64,000 bases of DNA, from contig NZ_CP042432.1 in the NCBI RefSeq assembly GCF_008033235.1, positions 2,170,001 to 2,234,000 on the forward strand, in the 5' to 3' direction. Each line of letters starts with the position of its first letter. The stretch's first letter is position 1. Made by a program: the position numbers and the translations under genes. Positions 35,923-46,400 of the stretch are shown here, piece after piece. Origin of the DNA: Anseongella ginsenosidimutans (GTDB taxonomy: Bacteria > Bacteroidota > Bacteroidia > Sphingobacteriales > Sphingobacteriaceae). The notes beneath the pieces are model-generated. The model ran no database searches. It was not told where the DNA came from and was given only the letters and a program-made list of their open reading frames with translations.

Positions 35923-36240
35923 GACGAAAATAAATTTGAAATAATTTTGAAGTAAATACTTTTTTTCCATACCTTCACTTTAGTATGATTTAAGACAACT
36001 AAGTCGCTTAAATTTTTAACCCCTAAACCTTTTGATATGATGTGCAAATTATTACTCCCTCTTCCCCGATTCTTTTTAAGAAAAACATTTTTCAATCCTT
36101 TTAATCCGCTGTTTTATTACAACATAGCATGAGTTTCTGTCTCAGGCATATGTAAACAGTAACCCAGATTTTCTTACAGTACTGCGTTAAGCTACTGATC
36201 CGGATACCCGGCCTAATTGCTTTACCTAAAATTATAGTAT
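35923..36240 (+). other. 318-base upstream region of the first SusC gene
   Basis: AT-rich spacer before the 16-kb Sus-like block. It contains one short candidate frame (listed separately) and no hairpin terminator for dacB that I can see. The segment AACCCCTAAACCTTTT lies just before the short frame. I cannot place a convincing -33/-7 pair. Confidence 0.4.
36037..36132 (+). CDS. candidate 31-residue leader peptide or 5' relic
   Basis: ATGATG opens a 31-codon frame ending TGA at 36130-36132. The product is hydrophobic and aromatic with basic residues (MMCKLLLPLPRFFLRKTFFN then PFNPLFYYNIA). It resembles the start of a signal peptide, so it could be the orphaned 5' end of a former SusC gene or an upstream regulatory peptide. 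Nothing beyond its position and composition supports translation. Confidence 0.25.
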   Translation: MMCKLLLPLPRFFLRKTFFNPFNPLFYYNIA

Positions 36241-39234
36241 ATGCATCCAATGCGTTCTTTTGGGATTGGTCTTACTTTATTACTTGTGAATTACACATTT
36301 ATATGTTCGGGGTCATCCCCGGGTTCCGGTTATACCGTATCCCTTCCGTCCGACACGATTGCCCCGGCGGATACCACGGCAAGTGACAGCACGGCAAACG
36401 ATTCCCTGTCTGTCAGCGCTTTTTATGAAGCGGCTGATTTTAACAGCATTATCGAACCCGTAACGGTAGATCCTGCGGATATACTGTATCCCGGTAACTC
36501 GGTTCAGCAATTACTGAAAGGGAATGCAGCGGGATTATATGTCCAGGAAGCAAGCGGGGAACCGGGAACGGACATGAATATTTTCATACGTGGCATTTCC
36601 CGTCCGCTGCTGGAAGCCCGTGACCTGGCCGCTTCCCGTCCGCTGGTGGTGATAGACGGGATTCCGCTTATAGGAGAACATCCTTTTGCTTACGATATCC
36701 AGCAATATGATTTTAACAGGATAGGGCCGGCTACCAACCTGCTGACAAATATTGATCCCTCTAATATTAAATCCATACGCATACTTAAAGACCTTGCTTC
36801 GGCGGGTCATTACGGCCCCAGGGGAGTGAACGGGGTGGTTGAAATAGAAACAAGATCGCCGGAATCCAGGCGGCGGATCACCTTTGATTCTTACGTAGGA
36901 GTCGTGCAGAAAGACAACGTACATACGATAAACGGCGTATTTGAAAATGACTTTCGCCAGCAATTCTACGAGCGGTATGCAGGAATAACCGAGCGCCAGC
37001 GGTACCCGCTGTATTTGCAGGATTCGCTTAATTCCGCTTATTACGGCCCCTCTAACTGGAACGACCTGTATTATCGCAATTCGATGGTACACTCAATAAA
37101 CGCCAGCATTACAGGAGGGTCAGCCAGGGCCAATTTCAGGTTTGCCCTGGGAACGCAGAAAACCAATGGGATTGCCGACAATACCGGGCTGACAAGATCC
37201 GGCGCCATGTTCGCCATGAACATGCTTCCTTTTGAATGGCTGTCAGTTTCTACCATGGTCAACGCAAACAGGCTTGACAGGGATCGTAACAGGAGCCTCC
37301 GCGACCGCTTTGCAGAGATGAAATACCTGCCGGACCTGAGTCTTCCCCTGGCGCCGAATAAGGCGAATTACCAGGAATACCTGGATGAATTTTCCAAATC
37401 ATTCGATGATAACAAGAACAATATAATTGACGGCTATTTCAGGGTAGGGCTTAACTTCGGAAAGTTTAATTTCTACTCAAGGTTTTCCGTTGATTACAAC
37501 GAAGGGATAAGGGATATTTTCTACCCGGGAACGCTGCTGGAAACCAATAGCTATGTTTCGAATTATTACGGCTATAACCAGCGTATGATGGTAGATAATG
37601 TAGCGTCCTACAGCTTTGACTGGAACGGGCGCCATCATCTTGACCTGGAGGCGGGTCAATCCTACCAGGCGGACCTGCACCGGTACAATTACGCTTACGC
37701 ATACAAGGGCCCCAATGACTTTATAAAGATCAACCTGCTGCACGCTGACCCTAACCTGGGAAATTACCTGGAGCCAACCGGTTTCAGCCGCTTTATGGTA
37801 TTTAAGTTCCTTGACCGGACTGAAAGCAGGCTCATTTCCTACTATGCACGGGGAGTATATGATTTCGAAGACAAGTATTCCTTTTCCTTATTGCTGAGGA
37901 ACGACGGCTCGTCAAACGCCCAGCCTGACAGCCGCTGGTTTGTGTCACCTGTTGTTTCCGCGGCATGGAATATTAAGAATGACCTCTTAAAGACCAATGA
38001 CCGGCTGGACGAACTGAAACTTTATGCCAGCGCGGGAAGAATGGGCCGGCTGCAGCTGAACGACCGTTATGCTCAGGGGCCTCAGTACACGGTAGACATC
38101 GGGTGGACAGGAAATCCCATTGCAAGTTCCTTCAATGCTTTTCCCACACTGAACCGGCCTTACAGCCTCGGCTACGTAGGCTATGATATTCCCTGGGCAT
38201 ATACGGACATGGTCAACGTGGGCGTAAATGCTGCCATCCTGGATAACAGGCTCCGGCTTTCGCTGGAAGGATATTATAAAACCGACAACGAACTATTGAT
38301 CGGGATACCCGCTTATGCGGAATACGGTTATAACCTTGCCTACGAAAGCGGGATGAAGGTGCTTAATACAGGCGTGGATCTGAGCGTTAGTGCCAACATC
38401 CTGCAGAAGCAAAGCGGCCTGAACTGGAATACTTCCCTGAACCTGAATTATAACAAGAATGAATTGCTGGCCCTGCCGGGCGGGCTTGACGAACTGGTGG
38501 TAGGGAACAGGCTGCTGAAAGTGGGTGAATCCATTGACCAGTACTGGCTGTATCAGAACGAAGGTATTTATAATAGTGATGAAGAAGTCCCGGTGAACCC
38601 TGAAACGAATCTTCCCCTTCATTATAACGGAATTTCACTAATGGCCGGGGACCCGCGCTGGAAGGACCTGAACGGCGATTACATGATCGATAACCAGGAT
38701 AAGGAACTCACGGGGCATTCCATGCCGCTTGTTTCCGGCGGGTTTATCAATGACCTGCAATACAAGAACTGGACGCTGCACCTGCATCTCTATTTTATGC
38801 TGGGCAGGGACGCGCTGAACCAGGCGATGGCCAACCGTTTTGATTTCATTAACCGGGAAGGCAGTATTGAAATGAACTCAGTAAAAGAGATCACTTTCTG
38901 GGAAAAGCAAGGGGACTACGAACAGTACCCGGTGTACAACCCCTGGAGCCCTGTGATCCCTTACAGAACCGATCAGGATTTATTCCTGGAAGATGCATCC
39001 TTCCTGAAACTCAGGACGGTTTCCCTCGGATACGATCTTTCCAACGCGGATTGGTTCACGGAGAAGGTTCCCGGGATCAGCCGGATGTTCCTTTACTTTT
39101 CAGCAAATAACCTGTTCACCCTTACTCCCTACTCCGGCCGTGACCCCGAGCTGATTGATTACACGGGTTACGATACCGGGTACGGCTTATCTATCCCCAG
39201 GACATACACCATTGGGGTTAAAATGGATCTGTAG
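36241..39234 (+). CDS. SusC/RagA-family TonB-linked outer membrane protein (first of pair)
   Basis: A 997-residue outer-membrane transporter. A signal peptide is followed by a Thr/Asp/Ser-rich stretch (about 35-60) instead of the usual CarboxypepD_reg domain. The plug domain has VQQLLKGNAAGLYVQEASGE, the RPLVVIDGIP loop and SIRILKDLASAGHYGPRGVN, which are SusC hallmarks. The barrel ends in TIGVKMDL. It is paired with the SusD gene 15 bases downstream. SusC-SusD pairs import oligosaccharides or peptides by a lid mechanism; no enzyme in this block reveals the ligand. The missing N-terminal Ig domain is unusual. Confidence 0.93.
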   Translation: MHPMRSFGIGLTLLLVNYTFICSGSSPGSGYTVSLPSDTIAPADTTASDSTANDSLSVSAFYEAADFNSIIEPVTVDPADILYPGNSVQQLLKGNAAGLYVQEASGEPGTDMNIFIRGISRPLLEARDLAASRPLVVIDGIPLIGEHPFAYDIQQYDFNRIGPATNLLTNIDPSNIKSIRILKDLASAGHYGPRGVNGVVEIETRSPESRRRITFDSYVGVVQKDNVHTINGVFENDFRQQFYERYAGITERQRYPLYLQDSLNSAYYGPSNWNDLYYRNSMVHSINASITGGSARANFRFALGTQKTNGIADNTGLTRSGAMFAMNMLPFEWLSVSTMVNANRLDRDRNRSLRDRFAEMKYLPDLSLPLAPNKANYQEYLDEFSKSFDDNKNNIIDGYFRVGLNFGKFNFYSRFSVDYNEGIRDIFYPGTLLETNSYVSNYYGYNQRMMVDNVASYSFDWNGRHHLDLEAGQSYQADLHRYNYAYAYKGPNDFIKINLLHADPNLGNYLEPTGFSRFMVFKFLDRTESRLISYYARGVYDFEDKYSFSLLLRNDGSSNAQPDSRWFVSPVVSAAWNIKNDLLKTNDRLDELKLYASAGRMGRLQLNDRYAQGPQYTVDIGWTGNPIASSFNAFPTLNRPYSLGYVGYDIPWAYTDMVNVGVNAAILDNRLRLSLEGYYKTDNELLIGIPAYAEYGYNLAYESGMKVLNTGVDLSVSANILQKQSGLNWNTSLNLNYNKNELLALPGGLDELVVGNRLLKVGESIDQYWLYQNEGIYNSDEEVPVNPETNLPLHYNGISLMAGDPRWKDLNGDYMIDNQDKELTGHSMPLVSGGFINDLQYKNWTLHLHLYFMLGRDALNQAMANRFDFINREGSIEMNSVKEITFWEKQGDYEQYPVYNPWSPVIPYRTDQDLFLEDASFLKLRTVSLGYDLSNADWFTEKVPGISRMFLYFSANNLFTLTPYSGRDPELIDYTGYDTGYGLSIPRTYTIGVKMDL

Positions 39235-39249
39235 TTTAATGCATGCAAT

Positions 39250-39750
39250 ATGAAAGATATCAGGTATCGTATTTTATTTCCGCTTGCTGTAATACTGTTT
39301 ATAGCTAGCAGCAGCTGCACCAAAGAACTGGAAATTGATTCTACCCGCGTAGTGGGCGAGAAAAATATGTGGAATTCCCTTCAGGATACCCGGGCTGCGC
39401 TAATGGGTACTTACGGGCTTACCCGGGCGGCGCTGGCGGATCATAACGCTTACTGGCTGCACGGAGAACTGCGTATGGGAAGCTTTGAAAGCCTGCGGCG
39501 CCAGGATCTGAAGGCGGTTATTGATAATAACCTCAATGCGGCCTATCCCTTTGTGGAGGCGGCTTCCAACTGGCGGCGATTTTACGCGGTCGTAAATTCC
39601 GCTAATATTTTCCTGGAACGCGTGCATGAGGTGAAGGCAAAGGACCCGCGGTACTCAGACCAGAATATGGCCGTAGATATCGCCCAGATACGCCTGCTCA
39701 GGGCATTCGCCTACTTTTACATGGTCCGGGTGTGGGGGATGTGCCGCTGA
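39250..39750 (+). CDS. SusD/RagB-family lipoprotein, N-terminal part (frame broken)
   Basis: This 166-codon frame holds the lipoprotein signal peptide (LFIASSSC lipobox), the SusD N-terminal region KNMWNSLQDTRAALMGTYG and the TPR-like helix IAQIRLLRAFAYFYMVRVWG. It then ends prematurely at MCR. The expected SusD continuation VWGDVPLI is found in the next frame at 39732. One extra G in the G5 run at 39734-39738 joins them into a 506-residue protein of normal SusD length. See the C-terminal part for details. Confidence 0.85.
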   Translation: MKDIRYRILFPLAVILFIASSSCTKELEIDSTRVVGEKNMWNSLQDTRAALMGTYGLTRAALADHNAYWLHGELRMGSFESLRRQDLKAVIDNNLNAAYPFVEAASNWRRFYAVVNSANIFLERVHEVKAKDPRYSDQNMAVDIAQIRLLRAFAYFYMVRVWGMCR

Positions 39751-40769
39751 TCACGACTTCGCATGACGGGGAGTTTGAGAATAAACCCCGGGATAGCAAA
39801 GAAGACATCCTTGCCTTCGTAGAACAGGAACTCCTTGCCGCGGCGCGGGACCTGCCTTATCAATACAGTCAGAATGACCCTCAGCAGGCCGGAAATTATT
39901 ATAACGAAGATTCCGGGCGCTGGGCAGGCGCGCTTGCCAGGAAGCTGTCGGCTTATGCGATACTGGCTCATGTGAGCGCCTGGCAGGGTAAATATGCCGA
40001 TGCCGCCGTATATGCAAAAGTGGTACTCGATAATTATACGCGCAGCGGGCATGCTTACCTGAACACGAATACGCTGACCAATTCAAACGGGTTCTTTATG
40101 GGAAGGCAGAACAATCACCTTTTTGCACTGAACTTCCTTTTCGAGCATCTTGAACAATCCTTTACCGGGCATATCGAAGAACTTACCCTGGCGCGGCCGG
40201 TGGTAAGCAAGCTGCTCCCTGATATTTACATTCCTAAAGACACCATACTGAGCATTTTTGACGAACCCCTGGATGAGCGCTTCAGCCTGGATACGCTTAC
40301 GGGCGAACCGGCTTCCGAGCGTTATTTCTCCGCCTTCAATACAAGCGTTCCCATTTTCAGCAAGATAAAAGTGATCCGTAACGGTGTGGCCGATCCTACC
40401 TTTCGTATGTATTCCAGCGCCGTTGTATTCACCAGGCTGGAAGATATAGCCTTGCTGAGGGCAGAGGCGCTTGCCGCGCTGAACGACCCGGCCGGCGCCA
40501 TTGAATTGCTGAACAGCATCCGCGGGCTGCGCGCCCTGCCTCCCTTCGAGGAAGGGGACGGCGACCTGGTCGATGCCATTTTCAAGGAAAGAAAAAGGGA
40601 GTTGCTCGGGGAAGGCTGGCACTGGTATGACATGGTGCGCTATATGAAGATCAAGCGCAACTCGGCTGAATTCCAAAAACTGATCGATGAGGGAGGTATT
40701 TACTGGCCCATTGCCGGCTCGCTGCTCACGCAGAACCCGGAACTGGTGCAGACTCCTTACTGGAAATAA
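39732..40769 (+). CDS. SusD/RagB-family lipoprotein, C-terminal part (frame broken)
   Basis: The 345-codon frame continues the SusD protein from GDVPLITTS. It contains the helical SusD body, including LARKLSAYAILAHVSAWQGK, the C-terminal SusD signature FKERKRELLGEGWHWYDMVR and an end at NPELVQTPYWK, the expected terminus. Without the frame repair only a truncated N-terminal lipoprotein would be made, which could not form a SusCD complex. It is followed 15 bases later by the fasciclin/CBM gene. Confidence 0.85.
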   Translation: MGDVPLITTSHDGEFENKPRDSKEDILAFVEQELLAAARDLPYQYSQNDPQQAGNYYNEDSGRWAGALARKLSAYAILAHVSAWQGKYADAAVYAKVVLDNYTRSGHAYLNTNTLTNSNGFFMGRQNNHLFALNFLFEHLEQSFTGHIEELTLARPVVSKLLPDIYIPKDTILSIFDEPLDERFSLDTLTGEPASERYFSAFNTSVPIFSKIKVIRNGVADPTFRMYSSAVVFTRLEDIALLRAEALAALNDPAGAIELLNSIRGLRALPPFEEGDGDLVDAIFKERKRELLGEGWHWYDMVRYMKIKRNSAEFQKLIDEGGIYWPIAGSLLTQNPELVQTPYWK

Positions 40770-40783
40770 TTAACCCTGAATGT

Positions 40784-42388
40784 ATGTTAAACCTGAAACG
40801 CTCATTTAAACATATGCTCGCGCTGGGCCTGGCCGCTGCGCTGGCGGGAGGCTGTGCCAAAAAGGAAGGTTTTTATGATTATGAAAACGTGGAGAAGACT
40901 TTTTCCGGCACAACCTGGGAATACCTGCAGAGCAAGGAAAACGTATTTGACTCGCTGATCTATGTCGTGGAGCGTCTGGATCTTGTCGATAGCCTGAACG
41001 AAGGAAAATTTACGCTCTTTGCTCCAACCAATCAAAGCTTCATCCTGGCGCTTACCAGTATGAATAATGTGCGGAAACAGCAAGGGCGCCCACCGGTTTA
41101 CCTGTCAAATGTGAACAGTACCCAGCTGGACACCATGATCTCCAAGTACATGGTGCGTGGCATTTACCCCAGTGACAGCCTGGCATTCCAGGATGGCCGG
41201 AACCTTTTTTCGGTAAACTACGGGCTGCCTATGCATGCGGGCCTGACGGATACCGATTCCGAAGGACAGATAGACGGCGGGCCTACCATTATTACCTACA
41301 GTGATACTAAGGATCGTTTATATACCAGGGAATGGACCAGTACGCCTACCGAATCCATAGATATACGGACCTCAAACGGGATGATACATATCCTTACTTC
41401 CGATCATGTATTCGGTTTTGACGAATTCGTGTACCGTCTTGTTTTTGTGCCCGCTGTGAAAGGGCCGTTCCTGGGCGCGCCCTTTGCCATACCGGGAACG
41501 ATTGAAGCGGAAGATTTCAACAATGGAGGCCCGGGCGGCGGATACTTCGATTATGATATTAACAATAATGGCGGGCAATACCGGCAAGACGAAAGCGTGG
41601 ATATTGAGGGTGCTTCCGAAGGTACCTTTAACATCGGATGGACCGCTTCCGGAGAATGGCTGGCGTATACCATTCACGTGGAAAAAGCCGGTGATTATGT
41701 GATCCACACCCGCACGGCCAGCCCAAGTGACGGCGGACGGATCCACTACAAACTGAATGGCGAAACGATCACGGAACAAATGATCGTGCCTAATTCAGGA
41801 GGTTACCAGAACTGGGCCACGATAAGCAGCGCCCCGGTGTATCTGGAGGCCGGAGAGCATGAACTTAGCCTGCATATTGAGATTGCCGGCTTTAACCTGA
41901 ACCGGATCCACGTTTCTCCGGCGCAACTGATGCCTTTCCACGGAGAGCCGGCGGTAATCCCCGGAACGATACAGGCAGCTGATTTCGATTTCGGCGGCGA
42001 AGGTGTAGCCTATCACGATAATGATTCGGGGAATAACGGAAGGCAGTACCGGCCTGGCGAAGCTGTGGATATTGGCAACACCGGCGGCGGCGAACCCAAA
42101 GTGGGCTGGACCGGTACCGGCGAGTGGATGAATTATACGGTGAATGTCCTCGAAACCGGCGATTATACGCTTACTGTGACAGCCGCGACCCCGAACAATG
42201 ATAAGTTCTGTCACCTGGCCATGGACGGTGTGGATATAACCGGCCGTATGGATATCCCCAATACGGGAGGATATGATAATATGACGGACATTTCCGTAAC
42301 GGTTCACCTGGAAGCAGGAGAACATGTGCTGACCTTCCATACCGACAGCGACAGTTTTGACCTGAAATCATTCACCTTTAGCCGATAA
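40784..42388 (+). CDS. lipoprotein with fasciclin domain and two CBM6/malectin-like domains
   Basis: A 534-residue surface-type lipoprotein (lipobox LAGGC, Cys24). Residues about 40-225 form a fasciclin (FAS1) domain: GKFTLFAPTNQSFILAL and later NGMIHILTSDHVFGF. Two similar beta-sandwich domains follow, each starting PGTIEAEDF or PGTIQAADF and containing VDIEGASEG or VDIGNTGGGE, then GWTASGEWLAYTI or GWTGTGEWMNYTV; these match CBM6/malectin-like carbohydrate-binding modules. It is probably the glycan-binding partner of the first SusCD pair. The two modules may arise from a duplication. No catalytic residues are seen. Confidence 0.82.
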   Translation: MLNLKRSFKHMLALGLAAALAGGCAKKEGFYDYENVEKTFSGTTWEYLQSKENVFDSLIYVVERLDLVDSLNEGKFTLFAPTNQSFILALTSMNNVRKQQGRPPVYLSNVNSTQLDTMISKYMVRGIYPSDSLAFQDGRNLFSVNYGLPMHAGLTDTDSEGQIDGGPTIITYSDTKDRLYTREWTSTPTESIDIRTSNGMIHILTSDHVFGFDEFVYRLVFVPAVKGPFLGAPFAIPGTIEAEDFNNGGPGGGYFDYDINNNGGQYRQDESVDIEGASEGTFNIGWTASGEWLAYTIHVEKAGDYVIHTRTASPSDGGRIHYKLNGETITEQMIVPNSGGYQNWATISSAPVYLEAGEHELSLHIEIAGFNLNRIHVSPAQLMPFHGEPAVIPGTIQAADFDFGGEGVAYHDNDSGNNGRQYRPGEAVDIGNTGGGEPKVGWTGTGEWMNYTVNVLETGDYTLTVTAATPNNDKFCHLAMDGVDITGRMDIPNTGGYDNMTDISVTVHLEAGEHVLTFHTDSDSFDLKSFTFSR

Positions 42389-42390
42389 TT

Positions 42391-43449
42391 ATGAACTGCA
42401 GAATATTTAGTCCGAAACTGGTTTACCTGCTCGCCTTCACGCTGGGGCTTGCCGGGTGTAAAGAATGGTACCCGCTGCCGGAGGACCTGGACTACCTGAG
42501 CGACAAGGCAAATTATACCCAGCGGGTTTTTACGCCCGTCCTGGGCCGTACCACCTTGTACAGCAATATTTTTAACGGGGACAATTCCACGATCCCCATG
42601 ACCTTTCAGATAGAGAACGTGCGGTTGAGGGATGGCACACCTTCTTCCGACCTGGACCAGGTGAAGCCCGTACTTGTATGGACAGCGGCCTATACCGGGG
42701 AAGAAACTTCGCTGGAGGAAATCGAATCAAAGCGGAAGCTGGAAGAACGACGCTTGTGGGAAGTGCGGGAAAAGTCCGGCGAGCTGGCCCTGATGTCGTC
42801 GGCGGGCAATAGCCTCGTACGGCATCAGCCTGATTCCGGCTACCTGTTTGACGTACGTTTCTTCAATTCAGGCGGCGAACGGGTGATTACGGATCTGGAA
42901 CTGATCCCCTTCCGCGAAAGGCCTTACGAACCTTCCGATAAGGACCCTATTACGGGAATCCAAAGAAAAGTATGGGACGGAACCCTGGGAGACAGCGTAC
43001 TTTTTTACGTGCATCCGGGGGTATCCAATATCATTGGCGAGGACACCGACCTGCCGCTTGAAAGCGAGGACGTACGGGTTTATTTCAGGAGAACCGGCGA
43101 CGGCAATTCGCTTCGTTTCCGCTTCCTGAATAAAGATTCCGTGGAGATCAATCCTGCGTTTTTTGATATTACCCGCTGGGACAAGCTTGTGCATGGATTT
43201 AACCGCCAGATGACGGAAGAATATGTGCAATATGACATCGCTTATCCGGTGCCGCTGATCAGGATGCCCACGAATTATACCACCAGCGACGGCTCGCAGG
43301 CGCGCGTGGAGTTCGGATACGACCGCCGCGGTTTCGGGGGCTTTACCCAGGTGGGGGAGCTTTCGCTGAACTTCAATATTTTTCAGAAAGGGGATTGGGA
43401 GATCGTATTCCATTTCTTTTATGATAACCCGAAATTTCAAGATGAGTAA
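42391..43449 (+). CDS. DUF5007-like lipoprotein
   Basis: A 352-residue lipoprotein (LGLAGC lipobox) starting two bases after the previous stop. The mature start KEWYPLPEDLDYLSDKANYT, the following VFTPVLGRTTLYSNIFN segment and the C-terminal IVFHFFYDNPKFQDE resemble DUF5007 proteins that sit between tandem SusCD/fasciclin units in Sphingobacteriia. It is largely beta-strand and has no enzymatic motif. A role as an accessory subunit of the uptake complex is inferred from position only. Confidence 0.7.
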   Translation: MNCRIFSPKLVYLLAFTLGLAGCKEWYPLPEDLDYLSDKANYTQRVFTPVLGRTTLYSNIFNGDNSTIPMTFQIENVRLRDGTPSSDLDQVKPVLVWTAAYTGEETSLEEIESKRKLEERRLWEVREKSGELALMSSAGNSLVRHQPDSGYLFDVRFFNSGGERVITDLELIPFRERPYEPSDKDPITGIQRKVWDGTLGDSVLFYVHPGVSNIIGEDTDLPLESEDVRVYFRRTGDGNSLRFRFLNKDSVEINPAFFDITRWDKLVHGFNRQMTEEYVQYDIAYPVPLIRMPTNYTTSDGSQARVEFGYDRRGFGGFTQVGELSLNFNIFQKGDWEIVFHFFYDNPKFQDE

Positions 43450-43452
43450 CCT

Positions 43453-46400
43453 ATGCCTAAACCGAATAGCATGAAAACAGGAATTATTGCATGGATTGGT
43501 TTTTTGATGGCCCTGATCTTGCCGGGCACGCTCATGGCGCAGAACAAGGTGACCGTCAGCGGAACGGTAACCGATTCCGAGGCGCAGACATCGCTGCCGG
43601 GGGTAGCTATTTACGTGGACGGGGATAAGATGGAGGGGATTGGTGTCACCAACCTGGACGGCGAATATACCGTTACCGTGGATGAAGGCGCACGGCTGAT
43701 CTTCCGCCTGCTGGGATACGCGGATTTCCGTGTAACCGCCAGGGCGGGAAGGACGCGCGTGGACGTACCGTTAAAACTATCAGAGTCATCATTGGACCAG
43801 GTGGTGGTAGTCGGCTACCGGGCAAAGGCCCGCGAGCTGACCACCGGCTCCGCGGTAGTGATCAGCGGAGATGAGCTGCAGGATGTGCCTGTTTCTAACG
43901 TGGAACAGCTCCTGCAGGGGAAAGTAGCCGGCCTGAATATCCAGGTAAATACGGGCGCTCCCGGTTTCCGCGGATCAGCGGCCCTGCGGGGATTATCGGC
44001 CCTGAGCGTAACCGGACAGGGAAATGAAACCTTTCTCACACCGACTTCTCCCTTATACGTGGTGGACGGGGTGCCCATTGAGTCCGACGGTAATTTTGAA
44101 TACGGCTTCCAGACGCCCAGCCCGGGAATGAGCCCGCTGTCGCTGATTCCCCAGCAGGATATTGAAAGCGTAGAGGTGCTGAAGGATGCCCAGGCAACCG
44201 CATTATACGGTTCGCGGGGCGCCTATGGAGTAATCCTGATCACCACCCGCCGGGGCATGTCCAAGATCCCGATCGTACGTTACAACTCGAATTTCTTTTT
44301 AAATACGCCGCCCCAGCTCAGGACAACGCTGGGCGGGAAATTCGAAAGGAATACCCGCATTCAGCAAATACTGGAAAACGGATATTATCATGATATCCTG
44401 AGGATATCCACCACTCCCTTTCTTGCGGACAGCCTGAATCCCTTTTATGCAAACTCCACCGACTGGCAGGATGTGTTTTTCGGGAATTCCTTTAATCACA
44501 GCCATAATATTTCCATCAGCGGCGGCGACCCCAAGTTCAATTACAAAAGCAACCTGGGTTATTATAATGAAAAAGGGGTACAGGAAAATACCGGCTTCAG
44601 CCGATATTCCCTGAATATGAATATGGAATACCGCCCCAGCGAAAAGCTAAGGGTTTACGGAGCCTTGTTCGGTGCGATGGGAAAAAGAAGCGTGGGCAGC
44701 GGCCAGGGACTCATAAACCGGGGAGTCGCGGAGAACGCGGCTACCTCTTCGCTGATGCCGGGCCCCTCTTACTTCCTGACAACCAGCAGTATTATTTCAT
44801 CGCTGAAAACCAGGAATAACAATAGTTCCAAGAACCTGCGGGCAAATGTGGACATTAACTACCAGCTTGTCCCGGGACTGAATGTGGCTACCAGCGGAAG
44901 CTATGACTATACCTCCGACACCGAAGATACCTTTACGCCGGCGGCGGCGAATAACCAGTTTTCGGAGGTGTACGGTTTTAACGGCAGGCGATCAACGATC
45001 TATAACCGCAACACGATTTCCTATTACCGGTCCTTTAACGAAACGCATAATTTCTACGTTTCGGGATTCAATGAATTTTATATTAAAAAGTTCCAGAACA
45101 GCGCCATCCGGCAGGAGAAAACACCGAATGACCAGTTCCAGGGCCCTCTTGGGTTTGACGGCTGGTATTCGAGGGGCGGCGGTTTAACCGGCTTCCGCGA
45201 TGAACGGATCGCCTCCTTCGCCGGAACCTTCTCCTATGATTACAAGAAGAAATACGTGCTGGATTTTTCCTATCGCTGGGACGGAACTTCCCTGAGCGGC
45301 CTGGAGAACCCTTATTCAAAAAACCCGGCTATCGGGTTCAGGTGGAACTTTAACAAAGAGAAAATATTTGAAAACGCCGACTGGCTTTCTTACAGTTCTC
45401 TCCGGCTCAGCTGGGGCAAGAATATTGTTCCCACCGGCAGCCTGCTTGCGCTTTACGGAAATTATGTCATCAGGGGTACTTACAATAATAATCCCCGCAT
45501 CGGAATTGATTATAATGAACTGCCCAACCTGAACCTGCTCCCAAAGACCACGACCCAGTACAACCTGGGACTGGAACTGGGTTTCCTGGATAACCGGCTG
45601 GAGATCATGTATGATACTTATTACCGCCAGGTGGACAATGAATTCCTCTATAAATTCCTGCCGGACGTGACTGGTTTCAATACCGTGGGAACCAATGAAG
45701 CGGCCATGGCCAACTACGGTCATGAAATATCATTGACCGTAAGACCACTTCCCCCTGCGAGCAAGCTGGTTTGGAGCCTTACCTTTAACGGCGCGATGAA
45801 CAAGGATGTCCTGCTGCAGCTTCCGGATGCGGCCAGGCAGCGGATCCACGTGGATAATGTGACCGGTCAGCATATCCTGTTCCGCGTAGGGCGGAATACG
45901 CTTACCAATTTCCTGATCGACTACCAGGGCGTATATGCCAGCGATCTGGACGTGCCGGTTGACCCGCTTACGGGCCTCCGCTATTCCACTAACCGGGGAA
46001 ACAATTCCTATTTTAAAGGCGGCGACCCTATCTGGGAAGATATCAATGGGGACTATGTGCTGAATTCGCTGGACAATAAGGCTTCCGGCAACCTGCAGCC
46101 GCTGTTCACGGGAGGTATCTATTCCTATCTTTCCTATAAGAAGTTCACCCTCGCTGTGAACGCGGCCATTACCTGGAGGCGTTCCATTTTGAATAACGCG
46201 CTGGCGGAACGGCTGGCTTATTTTTCAAATCCCTTTGACGCAAAAGCGCTGGTAGATATAGGGGCCATTGATTACTGGCGCCAGGAGGGTGACAACGCAG
46301 TTTATCCTTATCCTTTTGATTACACGAATTACGGTGCCAAAACACCTTTCAGGCCTGACCAGACCTTGTTCGAGGAAGATGGTTCTTACCTGAAGATCGC

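Noticed and set aside
39732-39750. Programmed ribosomal frameshifting at the SusD break
   Set aside because: There is no slippery heptamer with a downstream structure, and the same G5-run signature recurs in unrelated genes, so a homopolymer indel is simpler.
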